Shown here in pieces: positions 1 through 6,333 of a stretch of DNA of 11,594 nucleotides (position 1 is the first letter of the stretch; every line of letters starts with the position of its first letter). Made by a program: the position numbers and the translations under genes. The notes beneath the pieces are model-generated. The model saw only the letters and a list, made by a program, of their open reading frames with translations. It had not been told where the DNA came from and did no database searches. Source of the DNA: Verrucomicrobiaceae bacterium (GTDB taxonomy: Bacteria; Verrucomicrobiota; Verrucomicrobiae; Verrucomicrobiales; Akkermansiaceae); contig CANBTO010000105.1 in assembly GCA_947372405.1 (NCBI GenBank), positions 1 through 11,594 on the forward strand. Reading direction: 5' to 3'.

Positions 1-99
1 TTCCTCGGCAACCTGCGGGACGGGTTTGCCTGTTTCGAGAAGTTCGACGGCTTGGGCTTTGAACTCGGGGGTGTATCGCTTGCGCGGTTTCTGATTCAT
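1..99 (-). CDS. IS3-family transposase OrfA, N-terminal 33 residues (runs off the window)
   Basis: The minus strand from an ATG at 97-99 reads MNQKPRKRYTPEFKAQAVEL and continues with LLETGKPVPQVAEE to the window edge. A basic N-terminus followed by RYTPEFKAQAVELL and a short V-A-E-E segment is the start of the helix-turn-helix (Tnp_8/HTH) domain of OrfA in IS3-family elements, which binds the terminal repeats; OrfB, made by frameshifting in this family, would carry the DDE catalytic domain and is outside the window. No strong Shine-Dalgarno is visible. Only the first third of a normal OrfA of about 100 residues is present, so the subgroup and integrity of the element cannot be judged. Confidence 0.8.
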   Translation of the reverse strand, partial: MNQKPRKRYTPEFKAQAVELLETGKPVPQVAEE

Positions 100-147
100 C
101 TGGTGCTTATTCTCGCGGTTGATGGTCCAGAAATCTAGCTCACCTCA
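1..147 (-). mobile_element. Terminal part of an IS3-type insertion sequence
   Basis: Between the OrfA start (99) and the DUF262 remnant lies a short leader that on the minus strand begins TGAGGTGAGCTAGATTTCTG and continues GACC. A terminus starting TGA with CTGGACC about 20 bases in is usual for IS3-type ends, so the element probably ends near 147 (151 is an alternative, starting TGTGTG). The other end lies outside the window, so target duplication and inverted repeat cannot be tested. The coding frame of the DUF262 gene to the right becomes recognisable just after this end, which suggests that the element sits at the break in that gene. Confidence 0.55.
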
Positions 148-185
148 CACACCTGGAAAACAGGATCACGTGTGGAGAAGATTGG

Positions 186-1625
186 ATGAACCTCAAGGGT
201 GACAAGAAGGATCTGGACACCGTGTCCACCGTGGACACCGTGGACAACCACCACATCGTCAATGCCTGGCTGACTGTCAAAACATGGTTTGGTGAATCGC
301 CTCCAAGGATCCATTCAATGAAATCAGCCATCCTATGCCGCACGACCGTAATCTGGCACGAGGTTGATTCTGAAAACGGGTCATCGGAATTTCTCCGCTT
401 CAATACCGGGAAAATCCATTTAAGTCCATGTGAACTGCTGAAGGCACGGTTTCTAGCCAACTTTAATCCAAAAATGGAATGCCGCACTCCAGAAGAAATA
501 GCTGCGGAATGGGACCAAATGGAATCCGCCTTTCATGACGAGGATTTCTGGAACTTCCTTAATCCCTCAAAAAATGTGAGAGTAGCTCCGAATCGCAATG
601 CACTTCTATTCGAGCTACTCCACCCATCCGCGAACGATGATGTTGCCGGCAAGGGTTACTTCGACAGCTTTCCAAAATCGAACGAATTCGCAGAGATAGA
701 GAATAAATGGCTCAAAATCAGGCACTGCTTTCTCACCTTGCAGGAATGGTTTTACGACAGGAAAATTCGCCATAGTGTCGGCTTCCTGCGCTGGTCGAGG
801 ACCGGCAATGGGGTTGATCTCGGCGATCTGTGGAGAAGCTTCCAGCAAGGTCGACCCGCGTTTCGTACATGGCTTTCAGAGCAAGTCAAAGTCATACTGA
901 CTCCACCCCGCAACTCGAATCAATGGCAGGATGCGTCATACGAGAACGAAAAGGACAAACCCTACCTGCAAGACCTGCTGCTCTGGTTCAATATCGACAC
1001 CCTGCCGCCTGGCACTGACTACCCATTCGCCCGCCACGCTTCAGTTGGCACCTGGAGTCTCGAACACATCCATGCACAAAGCTCACCGGAAGAGGCGAAC
1101 AATAAGCAGCTCGAATACTGGAAAACTGGATGCACGACACTATTGAATCATTTGAAGAAAAAACAGACCGACCTAGAGCCTATGAATCAGTCGGAAGCCA
1201 CAAAAAAAATCGAGGAGTTATTAGGTCAGATTAGCGGACTCACACTGAAAGATGGTTCCGACCCCGATACCTTGAAAACGATCAGGCTGAATGCCAAGCG
1301 ACTAGACGATGACTTGAAAACAATGCTGCCTAATCCAATTGGAGAAGACCTCAATAAAGTCTGGAACCTCGCGCTACTGGGAGGCAGGGAAAACAGCTCG
1401 CTTTCCAACGATTATTTCCATCAGAAGCGCAGCAAAATTCTGGAATTCGAGAAATGCGCAGAATATTTCGTGCCCCCTGCCACTGTTCGGGTTTTCCTAA
1501 AGGGATACTCAGGCGAACCCGAAGATTTGATCCTCTGGGATTCCAACGATCGGGAGGCCTACAAGAAGAGAATCAGTGAGGCTCTTGAATTCACCACGAA
1601 GAAAGGAAGCCCGAACCATGTGTAG
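186..1625 (+). CDS. RloF/GmrSD-like DUF262-family protein, 5'-truncated: HNH (DUF1524-type) nuclease half
   Basis: GmrSD-type proteins are modification-dependent or phage-defence restriction enzymes in which an N-terminal DUF262 domain (ParB/sulfiredoxin-like nucleotide handling) drives a C-terminal HNH domain. Here the DUF262 head with its DGQQR motif is absent. What remains matches the middle and end of RloF-like members: VIWHEV near residues 55-60, NTGKI at 73-77 followed by a LSPCELLKARFL helix, an EWDQ...DEDFWNFL segment, the HNH signature EHIHAQ at 293-298, and NLALL at 394-398 with N403, N408 and K414-R415 of the second nuclease motif. The frame stays open without a stop from the ATG at 186 back to at least 141 and reads ENRITCGEDW just upstream, which fits family sequence before this point. 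So the ATG at 186 is probably internal and the true start was lost beside the IS3 end. The next gene overlaps by 8 nt. The nuclease half could still be made, but probably uncontrolled or inactive. Confidence 0.8.
   Translation: MNLKGDKKDLDTVSTVDTVDNHHIVNAWLTVKTWFGESPPRIHSMKSAILCRTTVIWHEVDSENGSSEFLRFNTGKIHLSPCELLKARFLANFNPKMECRTPEEIAAEWDQMESAFHDEDFWNFLNPSKNVRVAPNRNALLFELLHPSANDDVAGKGYFDSFPKSNEFAEIENKWLKIRHCFLTLQEWFYDRKIRHSVGFLRWSRTGNGVDLGDLWRSFQQGRPAFRTWLSEQVKVILTPPRNSNQWQDASYENEKDKPYLQDLLLWFNIDTLPPGTDYPFARHASVGTWSLEHIHAQSSPEEANNKQLEYWKTGCTTLLNHLKKKQTDLEPMNQSEATKKIEELLGQISGLTLKDGSDPDTLKTIRLNAKRLDDDLKTMLPNPIGEDLNKVWNLALLGGRENSSLSNDYFHQKRSKILEFEKCAEYFVPPATVRVFLKGYSGEPEDLILWDSNDREAYKKRISEALEFTTKKGSPNHV
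215..245 (+). repeat. Short tandem/palindromic repeat within the DUF262-HNH gene
   Basis: GGACACCGTG occurs at 215-224 and again at 233-242, an 18-base period, with nested palindromes GGACAC-C-GTGTCC (215-227) and GTCCAC-C-GTGGAC (224-236). It encodes DTVSTVDTVD in a linker where family members vary. Replication slippage is the simplest cause. Confidence 0.6.
1603..1609 (+). promoter_or_regulatory. Ribosome binding site of the second DUF262 gene
   Basis: AAGGAAG lies 8 bases before the ATG at 1618 and inside the end of the preceding gene. It decides the start at 1618 rather than the in-frame ATG upstream at 1576, and it fits coupled translation of the two DUF262 genes. Confidence 0.5.
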
Positions 1626-2391
1626 CATCCCCAAGCGGACACTGTGGGAAATCCTGTCAGGCCCAGAACGCCTCGGTATTCGTATCCCCCGCATCCAGCG
1701 CGATTATGCCCACGGGCGCGATGACAAGGCCGCAAAGGAGGTCCGCACCACACTCGTCAAAGAACTGATCGACTCACTAAAGAATGCCGCTGAACCGGTC
1801 GATCTCGGATTGGTTTTCGGTGCTGCGGACAGGGATGAGATGACCCTCTACGATGGGCAGCAGCGCTTCACCACGCTGTTTCTTCTTCATTGGTGCCTCG
1901 CATGGTTGGCGCGCGACACCAGCGTGGCTGAAAAGCTGCAACGATTTTCCTACAACAGCAGGCTTCACTCCAGGGATTTCTGTCGCGCCCTGACGATTGA
2001 AGGGCTCAGGCTGGAACCCAATAACACCAAACCAAGCCTGCGTTTTCTGGATGCGACGTGGTTCTGTCCAATATGGCTCACCGATCCTACCGGGATTCTT
2101 GGAATACTCTCCATTCGGCCCGCGGTATGTCGGCATGCCACTCTCCGCCGAAATGCCGGCCCCGGTGACCACCAGCAATCTGTGGGTGGCACCAAGTATG
2201 CTCGCACATTGGATGATGTTCTCCATAGGATTACCCAGCAGACTGAGATTCCGGCAGTAGGAGACCAGCAGGCGACCGGCTTGTTCCGGGAGGAGATAGC
2301 CAAAGTGCAGCTTGATGTCGAACCGGCGCATGCTCGCGGGATCAAGTTGGTCGATCAGATTGGTGGAGGCAATCAGGATGCCGGGAAATGA
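1618..2391 (+). pseudogene. DUF262-domain protein, 3'-truncated (genuine up to about 2091)
   Basis: The product from ATG 1618 begins with a DUF262 domain: PRIQRDYAHGR at residues 24-34, the equivalent of the family's IPxYQRxYxW, and YDGQQRFTTLFLLHW starting at 78, the DGQQR nucleotide-binding motif. Family-like sequence continues (QRFSYNSRLHSRDF, then WFCPIWLTDPT) to residue 158 at base 2091. After that the frame runs to a stop at 2389-2391 but reads through the back of Sir2 and AAA+ scraps on the other strand and has no family resemblance. The ATGTGTAG overlap with the HNH-bearing gene shows that the two were a coupled pair, as in other tandem DUF262 defence cassettes. A full DUF262 protein of this type is several hundred residues long, so well over half is gone. 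Function is probably lost unless the DUF262 head acts alone. Confidence 0.75.
2092..2226 (-). pseudogene. N-terminal fragment of a Sir2-type NAD-dependent protein
   Basis: On the minus strand from ATG 2226 the sequence reads MENIIQCASILGATHRLLVV, then TGAGISAESGMPTYRGPNGE. The GAGISAESGxPTxRG block is the diagnostic NAD-binding motif of the sirtuin fold, which in bacteria serves both deacylases and NAD-depleting defence effectors. Only about 45 of the roughly 200-250 residues of the fold are present; the catalytic histidine and zinc-binding cysteines are absent. The fragment stops where the DUF262 gene on the other strand stops (about 2091), so a single join made both truncations. It lies in the same open frame as the AAA+ scrap upstream. 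Confidence 0.75.
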
Positions 2392-2415
2392 TTCGATCTG
2401 AGTGAGCATTTCGTT
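2227..2415 (-). pseudogene. C-terminal fragment of an AAA+ ATPase module, in frame with the Sir2 scrap
   Basis: Minus-strand sequence reads TQINEMLTQIESFPGILIAS followed by TNLIDQLDPASMRRFDIKLH. This is the sensor-1 strand (IASTN), the LDxAxxRRF arginine-finger segment and the beginning of the lid (FGYLLPEQAGRLL) of an AAA+ ATPase. Walker A and Walker B are missing: in the same frame further upstream, to a TTG at 2571 preceded by a TGA at 2581-2583, no ATPase sequence is visible. The fragment is about 60 residues long. The frame continues without a stop through the Sir2 scrap to 1777. Whether the two were once one protein or met by rearrangement cannot be decided here. Confidence 0.7.
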
Positions 2416-2950
2416 GATTTGGGTGCTGTCACCCACGAACTTCCACGCAGAAGCCTTCGCCATCATCCGGCCGTTGCTCGACGGATTGGTCACCAGCGGC
2501 GGCACTCCCTTCGGATCGACGCTCACGCTGGTGGACACAAATGATTCCAAATGTCGTGGTGCGATCTTCAATGTAGGCTTTCAATTGCCGCCGGGCGTGA
2601 ACGATCTGCTTTCTCCGCTTTCTCCTTTCGGGGCTCGGACGCCGCGGGAAATCCTCAGCCGCTTGTCGCTCCTTGGCTTCCGCTTCAAGGAGCGTGCAGA
2701 ACCGCAGGGTTTCTCCGTCTGGCAGCGCCAGATCCACGGGTTGACGCTGCTGCTGAAAACCGGTTTTGCTTGCGAACCGGAAAGCGTGACGCTTCTTCCA
2801 ATAGAAGCGAATCCGTTAGTGATCCCACTCGCCGGCCGCAGCTTCACCGAGATTCATCCGCGGCTGGTTTCGTTCATCGCCGCAGCCAAATCCGCGACTG
2901 CAGCGCAAGCACTTGCGCTTTTCACTGCAACCTTCAGCCCGGCCCGCTGA
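2402..2950 (+). other. Unassigned open frame of about 180 codons, possible gene fragment
   Basis: A plus-strand frame is open from GTG 2402 to TGA 2950. Its first bases overlap the AAA+ scrap on the other strand, so any real coding begins after about 2415. From there the third codon positions are rich in G and C, similar to accepted genes in the window, and the product has ordinary composition (PPGVNDLLSPLSPFGARTPR, then LLGFRFKERAEPQGF). I recognise no family, signal peptide or motif. Minus-strand frames in the same place are shorter and arginine-rich. There is no start with a ribosome binding site, which fits a fragment rather than a complete gene. Confidence 0.3.
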
Positions 2951-3403
2951 AACCAGCCATGAAAAATCCGTTACATCGAGGGACATCCCGAGGAAACGAT
3001 TGAGATCGGCATCGGCCCCCACGGCAACGACAAGGTTCTTACCATGAGCGGAAGATACCTGAGATTTAATCTGCCAGCGACTCCTAGGCGATCTGGACGT
3101 CAATAATCCCGTCTGCCAGAAGTGCCAGCGGCGGTCGGTCTGTCTGGATCCAATTGCGTGAATCGCACGCCCCCACTCAAGCCGCCGATTTCGATTGGCG
3201 GTCAGGGTCGTGTTTCCCATCTTCAGCTTCTCATCGACATCTCCGCCCTGCTGTCTGGCTCCCTCGTGGAATCCGAGCACATGGCATGGAGTTGAAGGAA
3301 GGCTGGAATCCGGAATCGGTGCTGCACACCTTTTGTTCAGTCATCGTCAACCACGGGCGTCGAAGGAGACGTGCGGGCTTCGGGATCAAGAACGGTCAGA
3401 AAA
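2951..3403. other. Stretch with no gene I can support
   Basis: The only suggestive piece is an open frame at 2963-3106 (plus strand) that begins right after a stop, reads RYIEGHPEETIEIGIGPHGN, then VLTMSGRYLRFNLP, and ends at TAA 3104; it looks protein-like but has no start codon at its head. A longer minus-strand frame (3280 down to 2816) has an odd arginine-, glycine- and cysteine-rich composition and is probably a shadow. I see no RNA gene, repeat or mobile-element end here. It is most likely further gene debris. Confidence 0.35.
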
Positions 3404-3432
3404 TTGACAAACGACCGTATTTTCGGTAGGGT
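3404..3432 (+). promoter_or_regulatory. Sigma70-like promoter of the small-ORF/nucleotidyltransferase cassette
   Basis: TTGACA at 3404-3409, a perfect -35 box, is followed after exactly 17 bases by TAGGGT at 3427-3432, a weak -10 box. The predicted start of transcription near 3439 gives a leader of about 34 bases before ATG 3473 and rules out the in-frame GTG at 3371. Confidence 0.5.
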
Positions 3433-3472
3433 CATTGCGTCGTCACCACCCCTATCCAACTCATTTCTTCTG

Positions 3473-3661
3473 ATGAAACCGCCCAAGAGCATCAACCTGA
3501 AAAGCCGAGCCGCCGAGAAGATGGCCTCGCGCCGCGAGGATCGTCTGCGCTTGGAAAAAGGCGAAAGCCCTGAGGTCATTCAGCGTGAGAATTCGATTTT
3601 CCCGCCGGAATTTTTCGAGAAGGGTCGATTTTCGAATCTTTCCTCAGTCGTTGGAAAGTGA
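3473..3661 (+). CDS. Small basic protein of 62 residues, partner of the nucleotidyltransferase
   Basis: The product begins MKPPKSINLKSRAAEKMASR, is strongly charged and probably helical through residue 40 (REDRLRLEKGESPEVIQREN), and ends in an aromatic-rich tail (SIFPPEFFEKGRFSNL). I do not know a named family, but this style of short protein in front of a nucleotidyltransferase is one I associate with Verrucomicrobiota accessory genes. Its TGA overlaps the GTG of the next gene by 4 bases, so the two are translated together. ATG 3473 is chosen because the promoter lies at 3404-3432; no clear ribosome binding site precedes it. In toxin-antitoxin logic a small upstream partner would be the antitoxin or a DNA-binding regulator, but nothing in the sequence proves this. 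Confidence 0.65.
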   Translation: MKPPKSINLKSRAAEKMASRREDRLRLEKGESPEVIQRENSIFPPEFFEKGRFSNLSSVVGK

Positions 3662-4404
3662 CCGACCGGGTGTCAGGCATTGAAGACTATTTGGGTTTTC
3701 TACAGTCGCTCTTGGCCCGGTGCCCGGAGCAATTCCTGTTTGGTGGCCAAGCAGTCAATTTCTGGGCGGATTATTTCGACCGAAAAGGTGACGCGAAAGA
3801 ACTCCAGGCACTCCGCCCATTCACATCAAAAGACTGTGATATTTGGGTGAGCCCCCGGGCTTGGACTGAGATTCAAAAGACAGAAAGTAACCGACTGGTT
3901 CAGGGAGTTTCCCCAGCCGACGGACAACTCGGGATATTGACCCTGCAGCACGCACCGCTTCGTGTCGTTGACCTGCTGTCCGGAGTTTATGGAATCCGCC
4001 AAGAAGAGCTTGGTCGGTTGTGCGAGCGGGCCCCCGTATTTAATGGCATCAAGGTCATGGATCCGATCTTTCTCTTTCGCAGCAAGTGCCATTGTCTTCT
4101 TGGTCTGGACCAAAGCGACCGCCAGGACGCGCGCCATGTTTGGATGCTCGCCCTGATTCTACCAGAATACCTGACTCTCCTCATCGACGAGGCAGACGCG
4201 GAAAAGCTCGGCGATCGCGCCATCCTCAAGGAAATCAAACTCCTCAAGAAAATCCTCGGCACCCATGCCTGCCGCCGCGCCTTGGCACAATTGGAAATCG
4301 AGCCCGACGCTCTCATTCCGTGGAACAAGCTGGAAAATTGCGGGCTGGAAACATTGGCCTCATTTGCCCGCACCCAAAGCAATCCCCGCCGCAAGAACGA
4401 TTGA
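3658..4404 (+). CDS. Nucleotidyltransferase-fold protein (AbiEii/MNT-like), possible toxin
   Basis: The 248-aa product has the layout of a minimal nucleotidyltransferase: FLFGGQAVNFW at residues 26-36, where GG begins the nucleotide-binding turn, SKDCDIWV at 57-64, supplying the paired metal-binding aspartates D59 and D61, and a third aspartate, D105, in LRVVDLLSG. Proteins of this fold transfer a nucleotide to tRNA, protein or small molecules, and AbiEii or MenA-type members are toxins. The rest is helical with many charged residues and has no second known domain. It starts at GTG 3658, overlapping the stop of the 62-aa gene as GTGA. A DNA-derived element begins 6 bases after its stop. The family assignment is good at fold level; substrate and toxin role are inference. 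Confidence 0.7.
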   Translation: MTDRVSGIEDYLGFLQSLLARCPEQFLFGGQAVNFWADYFDRKGDAKELQALRPFTSKDCDIWVSPRAWTEIQKTESNRLVQGVSPADGQLGILTLQHAPLRVVDLLSGVYGIRQEELGRLCERAPVFNGIKVMDPIFLFRSKCHCLLGLDQSDRQDARHVWMLALILPEYLTLLIDEADAEKLGDRAILKEIKLLKKILGTHACRRALAQLEIEPDALIPWNKLENCGLETLASFARTQSNPRRKND

Positions 4405-4410
4405 TACGAT

Positions 4411-4707
4411 TGTCGGCAGTGGTTCAAAACTGGAATAATTGCGGGAGCAAAACTGGACAGGTTTAATTGAATGTTCAGAGGGAGTATTCGGCGAGGATGT
4501 TGGGCCAGATGGGCTGGCGGTGGTCGGGCAGGGTTTCCACGACCCAGAAGCGCTGGCCGGGATGGTGGATGATGCCGACGGATTTGCGCGCGGTGGCGGT
4601 GATCGGCCATGGGGTGCCGAGGAAGTCGATGGTGTGATCGGGATTGACGCGCCGTTTTTGGTAAAGGGCGAAGGCGAGATCGAGCAGGGCGGCGGGCGGT
4701 GTGGGAC
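4411..4707 (-). mobile_element. Remnant of a DDE-type insertion sequence with one terminus
   Basis: From 4411 the plus strand reads TGTCGGCAGTGGTTCAAAAC and then TGGAATAATTGCGGGAGCAA; CAAAACTGGA occurs at 4425-4434 and 4448-4457. A TGT start with AAAACTGGA repeats near the end is what transposase-bound termini of IS481/IS3-like elements look like. A transposase C-terminus pointing toward this end lies at 4475-4707. The other end of the element is missing: the sequence passes directly into the truncated partner gene near 4707. So this is an element that lost most of its body, probably by a deletion that also removed the neighbouring gene's 3' part. Confidence 0.5.
4475..4707 (-). pseudogene. 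Transposase C-terminal fragment (integrase-core type)
   Basis: The minus strand ends in about 77 codons reading ALLDLAFALYQKRRVNPDHT, then IDFLGTPWPI, RKSVGIIHHPGQRFWVV and PIWPNILAEYSL before TGA at 4475-4477. A short beta-rich tail with a xxDHTIDFLGxxW strand and a HHPGxxFWV strand is the small barrel that follows the catalytic rve domain in several IS transposases. The DDE residues are not present. The frame differs from that of the partner gene upstream, so the two are separate pieces joined out of frame. The IS family is not certain. Confidence 0.55.
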
Positions 4708-4923
4708 GCCATCCACCGCCACGAAATCCTCGTCGCCATCCACCATCAGTTCGAGCATCCGCAGCGGGTGTCGCGGGTCGATGACACACCGTCCCGGATT
4801 TCCGGTCGGTTTCAGAAATGGGACACAGGTTTCCCAATCGTCACCGAGGTGATGGCGCCAGTTGCAGATGGCCGAGCCAGAGGCCCCGAGTGCCTCAAGC
4901 GCTTTCCAGAATGATGGTCTCAT
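4708..4923 (-). pseudogene. 5' fragment (about 72 codons) of an unknown partner gene
   Basis: From ATG 4923 the product reads MRPSFWKALEALGASGSAIC and continues NWRHHLGDDW, PFLKPTGNPG and LMVDGDEDFVAVDG, where family-like sequence ends. The frame then runs without a stop to 4360, but only through the wrong frame of the insertion-element remnant. It overlaps the end of the 384-aa gene by 29 bases and follows it in the same direction, so the pair was one operon. Cysteine 20 with the W-R-H-H motif could be part of a metal site, but only half a motif is visible. I recognise no named family. The rest of the gene has been replaced by the insertion-element scrap. Confidence 0.5.
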
Positions 4924-6049
4924 GGCTGTGATTGGAAAAGCCGCGCTCGGCGAGCCACGGTTCAATGGCGTCATCAAGGTGCAGGCCGGAAATTTTATCG
5001 CGGTGCGGGGTGAGGATCACCGGCACGAGCCGGCGTTTGGTGGCGATCTTGAAGTCGATTCGAGCCTCCAGGAGGATGGCGCTTCGGAGGAGTAATGGGC
5101 TCAATTCCGCGATACCGGAGAAGATGTTGCCTCGGGTGATGAGCACCTGGTTGCCGCTGGGCAGCTCGATCTTGATCCACGCCAGATCGGCAAACTGGAT
5201 GCGCGATGCGGGGTCGCATTTGAGGATAGACGGGCCTTCCCGCAGCGGTTCGAGCGAGTAGCGCTTGGAGTGAACGAGGGCGTTGGAGGACGCGTGGAAG
5301 ACTGCGCCGAATGCTTGGCGATACAACTCCTGCAAACGGCGGCCAATGCCTGAAATCTGCCATTCGCCGGTGAGGTGGCGGTAGTGGGCGACGTCTACCC
5401 GCTCGGGACGAAGGATTTTCGACGATGAACTGCCATCCTCGTCAAAAACGCCAATGCGCTTGAGCAGGTCGCCGTGCCGGATGACGAACGAAGTGCCGCT
5501 TGGCTCCTTGCGGACGTGGATGCGGCAGATCCCGGATCGGGCGTTCTCCTCAAACCATGGACCGAGCAGGTGCTCTAACTGAGCGATGCGATGCTCGTTG
5601 GGTGGCAGGAACTTCAAGACAGGGTTGTGGGTGAATGATGCCAGCGAGCGCTTCGCTTGCAGGGCCTGACGGTCGAACTCCCGCCAGGCGATGTCCGGCG
5701 CGTGGATGAGAATCTTGACCGCCAGATCCTCATCGCTGTCGTCATTTTCTCTCAGGCGCTTGACGAGCGCTTCATAGCCGTCCTCAAAATTGATGCCGCT
5801 CTGGGGATCGGAAACGAGATCTAACAGCTCCAAGCGTTCAACGAGTTCGGATGGAGTGGATTCCACCGGCGACGTGATGACCGACACGATTTCGTCGAGA
5901 ATAGGTTTGTGAGCGTCGAGGCAATTCAGCGGGGCACCCCGCGCCGCGAAGTAAGCGGCGAAGGGGGAAAGGAGGGAGAAGATGCTCGACGGTTTCAGGT
6001 TGGAAAGAACGCCAGGGCGGACAATGCGAGGAGTGCGGATCGAAGGCAT
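4895..6049 (-). CDS. Conserved-looking 384-aa protein of unknown function, first gene of a two-gene unit
   Basis: The start at ATG 6049 (MPSIRTPRIVRPGVL) is preferred; earlier in-frame starts would add 74 residues of unlikely sequence reading through the control region. The N-terminal half is helical and acidic (residues 45-135). The C-terminal half is mixed alpha/beta with notable blocks: FVIRHGDLLKRIG at 188-200, KILRPERVDVAHY at 211-223, RRLQELYRQAFG at 237-248 and YSLEPLREG at 264-272. I see no nucleotide-binding loop, nuclease motif, signal peptide or membrane segment. The layout suggests a cytosolic DNA- or effector-linked protein, but no function can be assigned. It is expressed ahead of a partner gene that overlaps its end by 29 bases and is now truncated. 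It stands in a region of defence-gene scraps, so a defence role is plausible but unproven. No clear ribosome binding site precedes the ATG. Confidence 0.65.
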   Translation of the reverse strand: MPSIRTPRIVRPGVLSNLKPSSIFSLLSPFAAYFAARGAPLNCLDAHKPILDEIVSVITSPVESTPSELVERLELLDLVSDPQSGINFEDGYEALVKRLRENDDSDEDLAVKILIHAPDIAWREFDRQALQAKRSLASFTHNPVLKFLPPNEHRIAQLEHLLGPWFEENARSGICRIHVRKEPSGTSFVIRHGDLLKRIGVFDEDGSSSSKILRPERVDVAHYRHLTGEWQISGIGRRLQELYRQAFGAVFHASSNALVHSKRYSLEPLREGPSILKCDPASRIQFADLAWIKIELPSGNQVLITRGNIFSGIAELSPLLLRSAILLEARIDFKIATKRRLVPVILTPHRDKISGLHLDDAIEPWLAERGFSNHSHETIILESA

Positions 6050-6067
6050 ACGCGGCAAGTGATTAAG

Positions 6068-6081
6068 TGTTCTTATGAACA
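6068..6081. promoter_or_regulatory. Small palindrome before the 384-aa gene
   Basis: TGTTC-TTAT-GAACA lies 19 bases upstream of the minus-strand ATG at 6049. It could be an operator or a leader hairpin for that gene. On the minus strand TTCACA and, 18 bases on, CATAAG next to it form a weak promoter-like pair. Confidence 0.3.
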
Positions 6082-6266
6082 AAAAATGCGTGCCTTGTGA
6101 ACTCGAAAATTTGAACCCACGGAAAATGAATCCCTTGAGTGACTCCGGGATATTTCGGAAACCCAAAACATTGTTCCGGATGGACGATGGGCATGCCAAA
6201 AACCGGACGGCTTTTGGGATCTTCAGACATGTCCGGAACCTGGCCTGAAAAATCTCAGAAATTTTT

Positions 6267-6285
6267 ACCATTGTATATCAATGGT
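6267..6285. promoter_or_regulatory. ACCATTG-TATAT-CAATGGT palindrome, candidate operator
   Basis: Perfect 7-base arms (6267-6273 and 6279-6285) flank the 5-base centre TATAT. Its length, its A+T-rich centre and its position about 95 bases before ATG 6380 suit a dimeric repressor site controlling the recombination operon, the divergent gene, or both. No regulator gene is present in the window. Confidence 0.5.
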
Positions 6286-6319
6286 TTGAGGGAATCCCGG
6301 ACACTTTTCCGGACTGTTT

Positions 6320-6333
6320 CCGGACATGTCCGG
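6320..6333. promoter_or_regulatory. 14-base perfect palindrome CCGGACATGTCCGG
   Basis: This is the strongest single unit of the TCCGGA cluster and would bind a symmetric dimer or form a hairpin in the leader of the operon. An ATG inside it at 6326 is in frame with the first operon gene, but a start there would sit inside the palindrome and lacks a ribosome binding site. Confidence 0.5.

Noticed and set aside
186..1625. Split GmrD as the natural form of the first gene
   Set aside because: Family-like sequence continues upstream of the ATG and stops near the IS end, so truncation is more likely than a natural stand-alone nuclease.
3987..4739. 250-codon minus-strand open frame opposite the nucleotidyltransferase
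   Set aside because: It is arginine- and proline-rich shadow sequence opposite a gene with clear nucleotidyltransferase motifs, and crosses an insertion-element end.
4439..4852. Plus-strand frame of 137 codons
   Set aside because: Opposite strand of the transposase tail and partner gene, Gly/Asp-rich shadow with no recognisable motif.
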